The notes beneath the pieces are model-generated. The model was not told the DNA's origin. It saw only the letters and a list, made by a program, of their open reading frames with translations, and made no database searches. A stretch of DNA of 64,000 bases, from contig NZ_CP079203.1 in the NCBI RefSeq assembly GCF_019297835.1, positions 1,523,001-1,587,000 of the forward strand. The letters run 5' to 3'. This DNA is from Sphingomonas sanguinis (GTDB lineage: Bacteria; Pseudomonadota; Alphaproteobacteria; Sphingomonadales; Sphingomonadaceae). Shown piece after piece: positions 1-8,419 of this stretch. Positions within the stretch are counted from its first letter, which is position 1; every line of letters begins with the position of its first letter. The translations under genes were made by a program, and so were the position numbers.

Positions 1-258
1 GGTTACAATCGCGGCCCGCGTTATGATCGCGGCTACTACGACCGTGGCGGCTACAATCGCGGCTATTACAATCGTGGGCCGCAGCGCTGCAACAACGGCA
101 CGACGGGCACCATCGTCGGCGCGATCGCGGGCGGGCTGCTGGGCCGCACGATCGACACGCGGGGCGACCGTACCCTCGGCACGATCCTCGGCGGCGGTGC
201 CGGTGCGCTGGCCGGTCATGCGATCGAGAAGTCGAACAACCCCGGCTATTGCCGGTAA
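1..258 (+). CDS. Glycine-zipper 2TM protein, 3' part only
   Basis: This is the C-terminal 85 residues of a protein whose start lies left of the window. The visible N-terminal part is a run of Gly/Tyr/Arg/Asn-rich repeats (GYNRG, YYDRGG). A glycine-rich segment follows (GTIVGAIAGGLLG, then a second one after TRGDRTLGTIL), which is the two-helix glycine-zipper pattern of the Rick_17kDa_Anti/2TM family. The end is NPGYCR and a stop at 256-258. Two relatives lie nearby at 3300-3863 and 4040-4348; the phrase DTRGDRTLGT is shared with the second. The family is associated with the envelope and outer membrane; the specific role is unknown. No start or signal peptide can be judged here. Confidence 0.8.
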   Translation, partial: GYNRGPRYDRGYYDRGGYNRGYYNRGPQRCNNGTTGTIVGAIAGGLLGRTIDTRGDRTLGTILGGGAGALAGHAIEKSNNPGYCR

Positions 259-302
259 TCCTCGGGGCTGAGGGGGATGCCCCCCTCACCCTAAGATAAA
301 CG

Positions 303-337
303 AAAGCCCCGTCGACCGAGGTCGGCGGGGCTTTTTG
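303..337 (+). terminator. Rho-independent terminator after the glycine-zipper gene
   Basis: A G+C-rich stem (AGCCCCG pairing with CGGGGCT, with an inner CGACC/GGTCG section) is followed by five T residues. It lies about 45 bases after the stop of the partial gene at the window's left edge. Confidence 0.8.
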
Positions 338-348
338 CCATGCTTGAT

Positions 349-477
349 CCTCCCCGGCACGGGGAGGTGTCAGGGCGTCCGCCCTGACGGAGTGGGCCTT
401 GCCACACAGCACATCCTTTGCCGCACGCCCCCTCCACCATCCTTCGGATGGTCCCCCTCCCCGTTCCGGGGAGGATT
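349..477. repeat. Palindromic intergenic repeat, family A
   Basis: The element opens with CCTCCCCGGCACGGGGAGG and closes with CCTCCCCGTTCCGGGGAGG, with inner inverted arms (GTCAGGGC/GCCCTGAC). It sits between convergent gene ends. The layout matches copies at 2836, 40501 and 63421, although this copy is the most diverged in the outer arms. Confidence 0.75.
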
Positions 478-480
478 ATA

Positions 481-1575
481 TTAGCGCGCCCCCCGGCCCC
501 GCCGTTCGCCGCGGCGTTCCTTGCGATACTGCTTGGCATGGGCCTTGGCGCGCTGCTTCAGGACTTCCTTGGGCGGCGGGCCGCGATCCTCGTCCTGGGG
601 CAGGACGTCGCCACGAATCTCGTCGAATCCGAGCTGGTTCATCGATTCGGCGAAATGGGTCGGCAGCTCGGCGGTCTGGTCGATGCGGCCGCCATCGGGA
701 TGATCGACCCGGATACGCCGCGCGTGCAGGTGCATCTTACGGCTGATCCCGCCGGTCAGGAACGCCGCCGCGCCGCCATATTTGCCATCGCCGACGATGG
801 GATGGCCGATCGCCGCCATATGCACGCGCAGCTGGTGCGTGCGGCCGGTAAAGGGCTGCAACTCGACCCAGCAGCAGCTGTTGCCCGCGCGTTCGATCAC
901 GCGGTAGCGCGAGCGCGCCGACTGGCCGTTTTCCTCGTCGACATGCATCTTCTCGCCGCCGGTGCCCGGCTGCTTGGCGATGGGCAGCTCGATCGTGCCA
1001 TCGTCAATCGAGGGCACGCCGACGACCAGCGCCCAATAGATCTTCTTGGCGGTGCGCCCCGAAAAGGCCTTGGCGAAGAACGCCGCCGCGCGGGCATTGC
1101 GCGCGACCAGCAGCGCGCCCGACGTATCCTTGTCCAACCGGTGGACCAGCTTAGGCCGCCCCTCCGCCTCGAACTGCAGTGCGTCGAGCAGGCCATCGAC
1201 ATGGGTGGTCGTCTTGGTCCCGCCCTGCGTCGCCAGACCCGGCGGCTTGTTGAGGACCAGCGCGTCGCGATCCTTGTGGATCACCATCTCGCGCGCGAAC
1301 GACTCCTCATCCTCGGACAGGATGTGGCGCGGCCGCATCGTCGGCTTGCTGCTTTCGGCGAGCGCGGGCTCAGCCGGGGGGACGCGCAGCACTTGGCCCG
1401 CCGCGATCCGGTCGCCGGGCGTCGCGCGCAAGCCATCGACGCGCAACTGGCCGGTACGTGCCCATTTGGCGACGGTGGTGAAGCTGGTGTCGGGCATATG
1501 CCGCTTGAACCAGCGGTCCAGCCGGATGCCGTCATCGTCATAGCCGACCGTAAATTGGCGGACAGAGTCCGTCAT
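481..1575 (-). CDS. RluA-family 23S rRNA pseudouridine synthase (RluC-like)
   Basis: This 364-residue enzyme should convert specific uridines of RNA, probably 23S rRNA, to pseudouridine. An S4-like RNA-binding segment covers about residues 15-65. The catalytic motif HRLDKDTSG follows, with the nucleophile Asp near residue 148, and the GRTHQLRVH motif is also present. The last 30 residues are a very basic, Arg/Lys-rich tail. The start MTDSV was chosen because it gives normal family length and overlaps the crcB stop by four bases; a longer open frame upstream is only the antisense of crcB. It is the second gene of a two-gene unit with crcB. RluC versus RluD cannot be settled from sequence alone. 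Confidence 0.9.
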   Translation of the reverse strand: MTDSVRQFTVGYDDDGIRLDRWFKRHMPDTSFTTVAKWARTGQLRVDGLRATPGDRIAAGQVLRVPPAEPALAESSKPTMRPRHILSEDEESFAREMVIHKDRDALVLNKPPGLATQGGTKTTTHVDGLLDALQFEAEGRPKLVHRLDKDTSGALLVARNARAAAFFAKAFSGRTAKKIYWALVVGVPSIDDGTIELPIAKQPGTGGEKMHVDEENGQSARSRYRVIERAGNSCCWVELQPFTGRTHQLRVHMAAIGHPIVGDGKYGGAAAFLTGGISRKMHLHARRIRVDHPDGGRIDQTAELPTHFAESMNQLGFDEIRGDVLPQDEDRGPPPKEVLKQRAKAHAKQYRKERRGERRGRGAR

Positions 1576-1946
1576 GCGAAAATCCTTGTAAGCGAAAGTC
1601 CGGCCCACAACGCGGCCAGCGAACCCAGCAACGACAAGGCGATGTAACCGAGCGCGGCCGTCATCTGGCCGCGTTCGACCAAGGTGATAGTATCGAGCGA
1701 GAAGGACGAAAAGGTGGTGAAGCCCCCCAATATCCCAACGCCGATGAACAGCCGCCACCCCTCCGTGCCGCCGGTCCGGGCGAGGACGCCCGCCAGCAAT
1801 CCCATCAACAGACCACCGACCCAGTTGACGGTCAGCGTGCCATAGGGAAAGTTCGGGCCGAACGCATCGAGCATGTAGCGGCCGGTCAAATACCGGGCCC
1901 CCGAGCCCAATGCGCCGCCCAGCATCACGAGAAGAAGCGGTGACAT
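1572..1946 (-). CDS. crcB: Fluoride exporter CrcB (Fluc channel)
   Basis: A 124-residue four-helix membrane protein of the Fluc/CrcB family, which exports F- as a dual-topology dimer in the inner membrane. The N-terminal GGALGSGARY, the NWVGG segment (Asn near residue 41) and the GGFTTFSSFS pore motif at about residues 74-83 are all present. Its stop overlaps the start of the downstream pseudouridine synthase in an ATGA arrangement. The 61 bases between it and the next gene hold nothing recognisable as a fluoride riboswitch. Confidence 0.93.
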   Translation of the reverse strand: MSPLLLVMLGGALGSGARYLTGRYMLDAFGPNFPYGTLTVNWVGGLLMGLLAGVLARTGGTEGWRLFIGVGILGGFTTFSSFSLDTITLVERGQMTAALGYIALSLLGSLAALWAGLSLTRIFA

Positions 1947-2007
1947 GATCCGCTCCCCTTAGCGCAAGCCCGTCACCCGCGCAAAGGACAAGCGCGTCGG
2001 GGCATTA

Positions 2008-2742
2008 TCAGCGGCCCCGGACCACCAAATCGATGTCGGTCCCCCCCTCCGGCCGGGCAGTCGCATAGACCATATAGGCCGCCTGCCCCCGCGTGCCGCC
2101 CAGCACATGCTGCGCACCATCCAGCTTGTGCTCAGCGCTGTAGCCGGCTCCGCTGGCGCGGGTATAATAATAGTCGATGACCTTGGCGGCGGGTGCGGCG
2201 GTGCGCAGGCTGACGATGCGGAAGGCGCAGCCATTCGCGTCATTGCCCGCCGCCTCCGCGACGCGCGAACCCGGATAGGGTGCCAACGCTCCCGGCATCC
2301 GGTTCGCCCATGTCGCCGAGTAGCGCAGGCCCGACAGGCAAGCGGCATTGCCCGCCTGCTGCCCCGCCTTGGCCGCCAGCGTGAAGGCCCCCGCCGAGGC
2401 GCGGCATTCGGGGCAGTCGCGCGCGGCGACCGGGGCCGACTTCAACGTGCGCGCATCGACCGGATCGGCGGGCGGCGGCATCGAGGGCAGCTGATCGCTG
2501 GCGGGCCGGTTGGGCGGTCGCACCGCATTGGCGTTGGACGTCTGGGTCAGGCCGGGATCGACCATGATCTGTCCGGCCAGCGCCTCGCGGAGCTGCGGAT
2601 CGCGGGCGGGGCTGCCGTCGTTCATCGATGCCAGTTCGTTGTCGAGCGCATGGAGCTGCGCATCGTCATCAGACTTGCCGCCGCATGCCGCCAGCAACAG
2701 GCAGCCCAGCGGGATCAGGATATAGTGCGACTTCGCCATCAT
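2008..2742 (-). CDS. Putative lipoprotein of unknown function
   Basis: A protein of about 244 residues starting MMAKSHY, with a short hydrophobic signal and a lipobox LLLAAC, so it is probably anchored in the envelope by an acylated Cys. After a charged, proline-containing linker the C-terminal half has four cysteines (a CPEC pair, then ACL and GCAF) and ends in IDLVVRGR. I do not recognise the family; it resembles sphingomonad hypothetical proteins. Two adjacent ATG codons (ending at 2742 and 2739) are equally possible starts. It stands alone, between crcB and a palindromic repeat. Confidence 0.75.
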   Translation of the reverse strand: MMAKSHYILIPLGCLLLAACGGKSDDDAQLHALDNELASMNDGSPARDPQLREALAGQIMVDPGLTQTSNANAVRPPNRPASDQLPSMPPPADPVDARTLKSAPVAARDCPECRASAGAFTLAAKAGQQAGNAACLSGLRYSATWANRMPGALAPYPGSRVAEAAGNDANGCAFRIVSLRTAAPAAKVIDYYYTRASGAGYSAEHKLDGAQHVLGGTRGQAAYMVYATARPEGGTDIDLVVRGR

Positions 2743-2835
2743 GGGGCTTCGTCTAGCACGGCTAAGCAATACGATCCTTAACGGTTCTTACCTTCGTCAT
2801 GGCCCAGTGCGGGATAACGGAGGCGAACACCCATT

Positions 2836-2952
2836 CCTCCCCTGCAAGGGGAGGTGGCAGGCCGAAGGCCTGACGGAGGGGTGTCCTGCTATCGAGAGGG
2901 CGATACCCCTCCACCAGCTTCGCTGGTTCCCCTCCCCTTGCAGGGGAGGAAT
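2836..2952. repeat. Palindromic intergenic repeat, family A
   Basis: Outer arms CCTCCCCTGCAAGGGGAGG and CCTCCCCTTGCAGGGGAGG bracket an inner pair (GGCAGGCC..GGCCTGAC) and the words GGAGGGGTGTC and GATACCCCTCC. The match to the copies at 40501 and 63421 is very close. It lies between divergently placed genes. Confidence 0.9.
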
Positions 2953-3020
2953 GGAAGAATGTCGATCAGTCACAGGCCTAACGCTTGTGCAGAGGGTGCC
3001 CCCTCGCCATCTTGAGATTC

Positions 3021-3242
3021 ATGCTGAACCTGTTCTCGATCGTCATCGGCCTGGTCGCGCTTCTGCTCGGGATCGTGCCGTTTCTGCCCTTTTTCGCCTG
3101 GGGCTACTGGTTCGTGATCCCCATCGCGATCGTCGGCGCGGCGGTGGGTGCCTTGTCGTCGCGCGATACAGGGCGCAATCTGAACCTGATCCTCATCCTG
3201 ATCTTCGGCCTTCGCCTCATGCTGGGTGGCGGCTTCATCTAA
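3021..3242 (+). CDS. Small membrane protein, 73 aa, unknown function
   Basis: A 73-residue hydrophobic protein with two strongly apolar stretches, FSIVIGLVALLLGIVPFLPF and, after a tryptophan/tyrosine-rich bend, VIPIAIVGAAVGAL. A third apolar segment near the C-terminus (LNLILILIFGLRLML) may be a further helix. The start at MLNLF puts the first helix right at the N-terminus. I do not recognise a named family. A hairpin that could act as a terminator follows directly. Confidence 0.65.
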   Translation: MLNLFSIVIGLVALLLGIVPFLPFFAWGYWFVIPIAIVGAAVGALSSRDTGRNLNLILILIFGLRLMLGGGFI

Positions 3243-3250
3243 AACGGCGA

Positions 3251-3286
3251 ACGGCCCGGCGAGTCTCCCCGCCGGGCCGTCCTTTA
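3251..3286 (+). terminator. Hairpin between convergent genes, probable terminator
   Basis: ACGGCCCGGCG pairs with the CGCCGGGCCGT that follows after a short loop; a weak pyrimidine tail (CCTTT) comes next. It lies 9 bases after the small membrane gene and 14 bases before the 3' end of the convergent gene. Confidence 0.6.
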
Positions 3287-3299
3287 CGCCGTCCGCCGA

Positions 3300-3863
3300 T
3301 TAGCGGCAGCGAACCTGGCCGCGGTCGATCTGCTGGCCGAGCAGCGCGCCGCCGCCAGCCCCGATCACCGTGCCGAGCAGGCGCGAACCGCCGCCCGCGA
3401 TCACATTGCCCAGCGCGCCGCCCGCCAGACCACCGATCACCAGTCCGGTGGTGCCGTCATTGCGGCGGCAGTAATAACGGCCGTTCATGCCGCGATAGAT
3501 GCGATCGTTCCGACCGAGCGCGCGCGGCTGGTAATAGCGGCCGTCGCGATAATAGCGCTCGGGATAGTAACCGCGCTGACCCGGCTCGAAGCGGTTATAG
3601 TCGTAATTGCGCCAGCGGACGTTGCGCATGTCCTTGCGATAATCCTTGCGCGCATCGCGGATGTCCTCGCGATATTCCCGGCGCGCCTCACGGATGTCGC
3701 GCGGCGAATCGGCGCGGCGGACGTCGCGGTTATAGTCGCGGCGGGCATCGCGAACGTCTTCGCGATATTCCTGGCGGGCTTCATAGCCGTTACGCTGCGC
3801 CTCGGCAGGAATGGCGGAAAAGGCGGTGGCGGCCATCGTCGCCGTCAACAGAGCAATACGCAT
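3300..3863 (-). CDS. Glycine-zipper 2TM protein with Arg/Asp-rich repeat region
   Basis: A 187-residue secreted or envelope protein. The N-terminal 23 residues form a signal peptide ending SAIPAEA. Residues about 28-80 are a highly charged repeat built on Y-R-E-D-V/I-R-D-A-R units, likely helical. A Tyr/Arg-rich linker follows, then the glycine-zipper block (GLVIGGLAGGALGNVIAGG, then TVIGAGGGALLG) and a Cys near the end (RCR). The start ATG at 3863 was preferred over the TTG two codons upstream because GGGAG lies seven bases before it. Relatives are at 1-258 and 4040-4348. The role is unknown. Confidence 0.82.
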   Translation of the reverse strand: MRIALLTATMAATAFSAIPAEAQRNGYEARQEYREDVRDARRDYNRDVRRADSPRDIREARREYREDIRDARKDYRKDMRNVRWRNYDYNRFEPGQRGYYPERYYRDGRYYQPRALGRNDRIYRGMNGRYYCRRNDGTTGLVIGGLAGGALGNVIAGGGSRLLGTVIGAGGGALLGQQIDRGQVRCR

Positions 3864-3977
3864 ACTCAAACTCCCGTTGATGATGGGAGTAAGAACCCGC
3901 GCTTATCCCGCTTGTTGCGTGAACCGAAAACTACTTGGCGTTCACTATCGAGACAGAATCATCTGTTTGATTTTCCA

Positions 3978-4010
3978 AACAAAAGGGGCGCCACCCGGAG
4001 GTGACGCCCC
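3978..4010 (-). terminator. Rho-independent terminator of the 4040-4348 gene
   Basis: Read on the minus strand, GGGGCGTCACC and GGTGGCGCCCC form a stem around a CGGA-type loop, followed by TTTTG. It lies 30 bases beyond the stop of the glycine-zipper gene on the same strand. Confidence 0.75.
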
Positions 4011-4039
4011 TTGCCCCTGCGTGACGAGGAGAGCCGGTC

Positions 4040-4348
4040 TTAGCGGCAGCGGCGGTTGCTCGTGCCGCGCTCGATCTCACGACCGGCGAGCGCACCGACG
4101 GCGGCACCGCCCAGCGTGCCCAGCGTGCGGTCGCCGCGCGTATCGATCGTGCGGCCCAGCAGCGCACCCGCGACGCCACCGACGACCAGGCCCGTGGTGC
4201 CGTCCGGCTTGCGGCAGCGGACGCGGCCACGGTCATCGCGCCATTCGCGATACTTGTAACGGCGCTGCGCATCGGCGGCGGTCACCGGCAGGACCAGCGT
4301 GGGGACGACCATCGCGGTGCAACCCAGGGCAAGCATCAATTTCCGCAT
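4040..4348 (-). CDS. Glycine-zipper 2TM protein, 102 aa
   Basis: A short secreted protein with a signal peptide ending VTAADA and a basic linker (RRYKYREWRDDRGRVRCR). Two glycine-zipper stretches follow (GLVVGGVAGALLG and TLGGAAVGALAG). The linker phrase CRKPDGTTGLVVGG closely parallels CRRNDGTTGLVIGG of the 3300-3863 protein, and DTRGDRTLGT is shared with the partial protein at the left edge, so the three are paralogues. A clear AAGGAAG ribosome site precedes the ATG. The family is envelope-associated; no specific function can be assigned. Confidence 0.85.
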   Translation of the reverse strand: MRKLMLALGCTAMVVPTLVLPVTAADAQRRYKYREWRDDRGRVRCRKPDGTTGLVVGGVAGALLGRTIDTRGDRTLGTLGGAAVGALAGREIERGTSNRRCR

Positions 4349-4484
4349 GACAAACTTCCTTTCGAATTGATCTGACGCCGTAACGTCCCAATTCTACTGT
4401 CCGTTGCATGAACGGGAGATAACGTCGCGTTCATCGAAGCGTCGCCCTTTCCGAGGGCTGATCCCCGCTCTAGGGTTGCCCGCG

Positions 4485-5123
4485 ATGCTGCCCCAACCCA
4501 CCGCCATGCTGCCCGCCGTGATGCCCTGGCTCGATCTGGCGGGGCTGGCCGTGTTCGCGGTGTCGGGCGCGCTGGTCGCGGCCAAGCATCGCCAGACGAT
4601 GGTCACGCTCGTCTTCTTCGCACTCATCACCGGGGTCGGCGGCGGCACGCTGCGCGACCTGCTGATCGATGCGCCGGTCTTCTGGGTGCATGACTCGCAG
4701 GTGCCTCTGGTCTGCCTGATCGCGGCGGTCGCGGTATGGGCGACGCCTGCGCGCTGGTGGCGGGGCAGCGCGCTCGACTGGTTCGACGCGGTGGGGCTGG
4801 CGGCCTATGCCGTGTACGGCGCGGCCAAGGCGAGCGGCTATGGCATCACCCCCATCCCGGCGGCGATGCTGGGCGTGGTGTCGGCCTGTGTCGGCGGCAT
4901 CATCCGCGACGTGATCGCGGGCGAACCGTCGATCCTGATGCGGCCGGAGCTGTATGTGACGGCGGCGGCGCTGTCCTCGACCAGCTATGTCATCCTGATG
5001 CAGCTCGGGGTGCCGGGCGCCGGGCCGATCGCGGCGCTGGCCGGGTTCGTGCTGCGCGGGGCGGCGATCCGGTATCGGATCGCGCTGCCCGCCTATCCGG
5101 CGAAGGGGTGGGATAGGGGGTAG
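4485..5123 (+). CDS. TRIC-type (UPF0126/YadS-like) cation channel protein
   Basis: A seven-helix membrane protein of about 212 residues made of two similar halves. Each half has the family's glycine-rich kinked motif: GVGGGTLRDLL in the first and CVGGIIRDVIAG in the second. Bacterial members of this family (YadS/YicG) form trimeric cation channels. In-frame ATG codons at 4485, 4506 and 4521 are all possible starts, and the extra N-terminal residues from the first are not membrane-like. It is divergent from the glycine-zipper gene at 4040-4348, and a palindromic repeat follows it. Confidence 0.85.
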   Translation: MLPQPTAMLPAVMPWLDLAGLAVFAVSGALVAAKHRQTMVTLVFFALITGVGGGTLRDLLIDAPVFWVHDSQVPLVCLIAAVAVWATPARWWRGSALDWFDAVGLAAYAVYGAAKASGYGITPIPAAMLGVVSACVGGIIRDVIAGEPSILMRPELYVTAAALSSTSYVILMQLGVPGAGPIAALAGFVLRGAAIRYRIALPAYPAKGWDRG

Positions 5124-5137
5124 GCGTTAAGGCGTGG

Positions 5138-5213
5138 CCTTCGACTTCGCTCAGGCTGAACGGATGTTTGTATCCCGTCCCAACCGCCGTTCAGGCTGAG
5201 CGAAGTCGAAGCC
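5138..5213. repeat. Palindromic intergenic repeat, family B
   Basis: The arms read TTCGACTTCGCTCAGG..CTGAACGG on the left and CCGTTCAGGCTGAG..GAAGTCGAA on the right, forming a long stem over a roughly 25-base loop. It separates the convergent TRIC gene and fumC. Related copies lie at 50585 and 53967. Confidence 0.9.
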
Positions 5214-5226
5214 CAAGGGAATCCCC

Positions 5227-6627
<1,401 letters not shown>

Positions 6628-6706
6628 GCGACAGGGACTCACCGATGGGGTCAGGGGTTCCCACCCATATAGTCACCGCGACGCCGACGGACGAGGGCAC
6701 AGTGCT

Positions 6707-6734
6707 TGCCACCCGGCCCCTGCCCGCCTATCGC
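6707..6734 (+). promoter_or_regulatory. Candidate promoter of the first cobalamin riboswitch
   Basis: TTGCCA and TATCGC are separated by 16 bases, and the predicted transcript would begin close to the first paired base of the riboswitch. The -10 is a poor match, so the call rests mainly on position. Confidence 0.35.
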
Positions 6735-6740
6735 CGCCCT

Positions 6741-6906
6741 CACGACAGGTTCCTCGAAAGAGGATGAAAAGGGAATGGGGTGCGACACCCCGGCTGCCCC
6801 TGCAACTGTAAGCGGCGAGCCGCCCGCCACGACGCCATTGGGGTAATCCCCGAGAAGGCGGCGGACAGGCCCCGACCCGCGAGCCAGGAGACCTGCCCGT
6901 CGTGGT
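6741..6906 (+). promoter_or_regulatory. Cobalamin (adenosylcobalamin-class) riboswitch 1
   Basis: The sequence has the class hallmarks in order: GGGAA followed by GGTG, the core GCCCCTGCAACTGTAAGCGG, and the closing GAGCCAGGAGACCTGCC. The outer helix can form from CACGACAGG and CCTGCCCGTCGTGG. It lies about 100 bases upstream of the DUF1636 gene and should repress DUF1636-cobT-cobC-cobS when B12 is abundant. No T-tract terminator is seen after it, so control is more likely at translation. Confidence 0.95.
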
Positions 6907-6987
6907 CGTCCTTCGGCTGGTCAGGGTGTACCGGACGGAACGGGGCTTTCCCCTCGCGCGGCGACAGCGCCTTTGGAGACTTGCCCG

Positions 6988-7011
6988 ATGTACGAGCCCT
7001 TTTCATGCTGA
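6988..7011 (+). other. Possible 7-codon upstream reading frame before DUF1636
   Basis: ATG opens a frame encoding MYEPFSC and a stop. GGAG lies nine bases upstream of it, the ideal distance, whereas the next ATG (7005, DUF1636) has no such site. The short frame's TGA at 7009-7011 overlaps the first codons of DUF1636, so the two could be translationally coupled. It may equally be chance. Confidence 0.3.
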
Positions 7012-7412
7012 AGCCCGCCGCGAACGGCCCCGCCGTGGTCGCCTGCAACACCTGCCGCCTGTCCGACGAGGCGCGCGAAAACGACCAGGGCCAGCGCGGC
7101 GGCGCGCTGCTGGTCGAGGCGTTGCGCCGGGTACAGGCGTCCGACCCCGCTTATGCCGAGGTCGCGGTCGAAGAGATGCCCTGTCTCTTTGCCTGCCAGT
7201 CCTTCTGCACCGTCCATCTGCGCTGCCCCGGCAAGGTCGGATACGTCATGGGCAAGTTCGCCCCCGATGACGACGCCGCGCGCGCCATATTGGACTATGC
7301 CCGCGCCTATGCCGACAGCGACTGGGGACAGGTGCCCTACAAGCAATGGCCGCAAGGGGTGAAAGGCCATTTCCTGACCCGCACGCCCCCCGAAGGATAT
7401 GTTGTCGAATGA
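7005..7412 (+). CDS. DUF1636 cysteine-rich protein of the cobalamin cluster
   Basis: A 135-residue protein of the DUF1636 family, often found in alphaproteobacterial B12 loci and suspected to bind metal or an Fe-S cluster. Its cysteines lie in a CxxC near the N-terminus (CNTC) and a CxxxCxxxCxxxxxC cluster in the middle (CLFACQSFCTVHLRC). This is the first gene after riboswitch 1 and overlaps cobT in an ATGA junction, so it is B12-repressed. The ATG at 7005 gives the usual compact N-terminus; the frame is open further upstream only because it runs through riboswitch sequence. The biochemical role is not established. Confidence 0.85.
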   Translation: MLKPAANGPAVVACNTCRLSDEARENDQGQRGGALLVEALRRVQASDPAYAEVAVEEMPCLFACQSFCTVHLRCPGKVGYVMGKFAPDDDAARAILDYARAYADSDWGQVPYKQWPQGVKGHFLTRTPPEGYVVE

Positions 7413-8419
7413 CCGCTTTTCCCGACATCGCCGCGTTCGAGACGGCGCTCGCCACCCTGCCCCGGCCCGACGACCAGGCCCGCGCCGCCGCCGCCGCGCG
7501 ACAAGGCCAGTTGACCAAGCCGCCGGGCTCGCTCGGCCGTCTGGAGGATATCGCGATCTTCCTCGCCGGATGGCAGGGCGTCGAGCGGCCCCGGATCGAG
7601 CGCGGCCGCGCAGTCATCTTCGCCGGCAATCACGGCGTCACCGCGCGCGGGGTCAGCGCCTTTCCGGCCGAGGTGACGGTCCAGATGGTCGCCAATTTCG
7701 CCGCCGGAGGGGCCGCGATCAACGCGCTGGCGGCGGCGGCGGGGTTGGAACTGGCGGTGGTGCCGCTCGAGCTCGACCGACCGACCGCCGACTTCACGGC
7801 CGCCCCCGCGATGACCGAGGAAGAGTGCCTGAGCGCGCTGTCCGCCGGGGCCGAGGCGGTGGGCGATGCCGACCTGCTCGTGCTGGGCGAGATGGGGATC
7901 GGCAACAGCACCGCCGCCGCCGCGCTCGCCGCCGCCAGTTTCGGGGGCGGCCCGGCCCTGTGGGTCGGGCCGGGCACGGGGGTCGATGCGCAGGGCGTTC
8001 AGCGCAAGGCGGCGGTGGTGGCCGAGGGCCTTGCGCTACACCGCGAACATCTGACCAGCGCCTTCGAGATCCTGCGCCGACTGGGCGGGCGCGAGATCGC
8101 GGCAATGGCGGGCGCGGTGCTGGCGGCGCGGCACAAGCGCATTCCGGTGGTGCTCGACGGCTTTATCGGCACCGCCGCCGTCGCGCCGCTGGCCCATGCC
8201 AACCCGGCAATCAGCGCGCATTGCCTGTCGGGCCATTGCTCTGCCGAGCCGGGCCATGTCCTTCTGCTCGCCCGGCTGGGGTTGGAGCCGATCCTCTCGC
8301 TGAACATGCGGCTGGGCGAGGCGAGCGGCGCGGCGGTCGCGGTGCAGGTCATCCGTTCCGCGATCGCGGCGCATGACGGCATGGCGACCTTTGCCGAGGC
8401 GGGCATCGCGGGCGCGTGA
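7409..8419 (+). CDS. cobT: Nicotinate-nucleotide--dimethylbenzimidazole phosphoribosyltransferase
   Basis: A 336-residue enzyme that transfers ribose-phosphate from nicotinate mononucleotide to dimethylbenzimidazole, giving alpha-ribazole phosphate for the lower cobalamin ligand. It is CobU in Pseudomonas denitrificans naming. KPPGSLG (about 37-43), the FAGNHGV segment (about 71-77) and LGEASGA with the likely catalytic Glu near residue 304 are present. The start overlaps the DUF1636 stop by four bases, and the end overlaps the GTG of the phosphatase gene by four. It is not the cobaltochelatase subunit also called CobT. Confidence 0.95.
   Translation: MTAFPDIAAFETALATLPRPDDQARAAAAARQGQLTKPPGSLGRLEDIAIFLAGWQGVERPRIERGRAVIFAGNHGVTARGVSAFPAEVTVQMVANFAAGGAAINALAAAAGLELAVVPLELDRPTADFTAAPAMTEEECLSALSAGAEAVGDADLLVLGEMGIGNSTAAAALAAASFGGGPALWVGPGTGVDAQGVQRKAAVVAEGLALHREHLTSAFEILRRLGGREIAAMAGAVLAARHKRIPVVLDGFIGTAAVAPLAHANPAISAHCLSGHCSAEPGHVLLLARLGLEPILSLNMRLGEASGAAVAVQVIRSAIAAHDGMATFAEAGIAGA

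Noticed and set aside
1947..2007. A fluoride riboswitch before crcB
   Set aside because: The gap is about 60 bases and lacks the crcB-motif core.
6780..7004. An N-terminal extension of DUF1636 through riboswitch 1
   Set aside because: Those codons come from the aptamer sequence, and the family's conserved CxxC region begins soon after the ATG at 7005.
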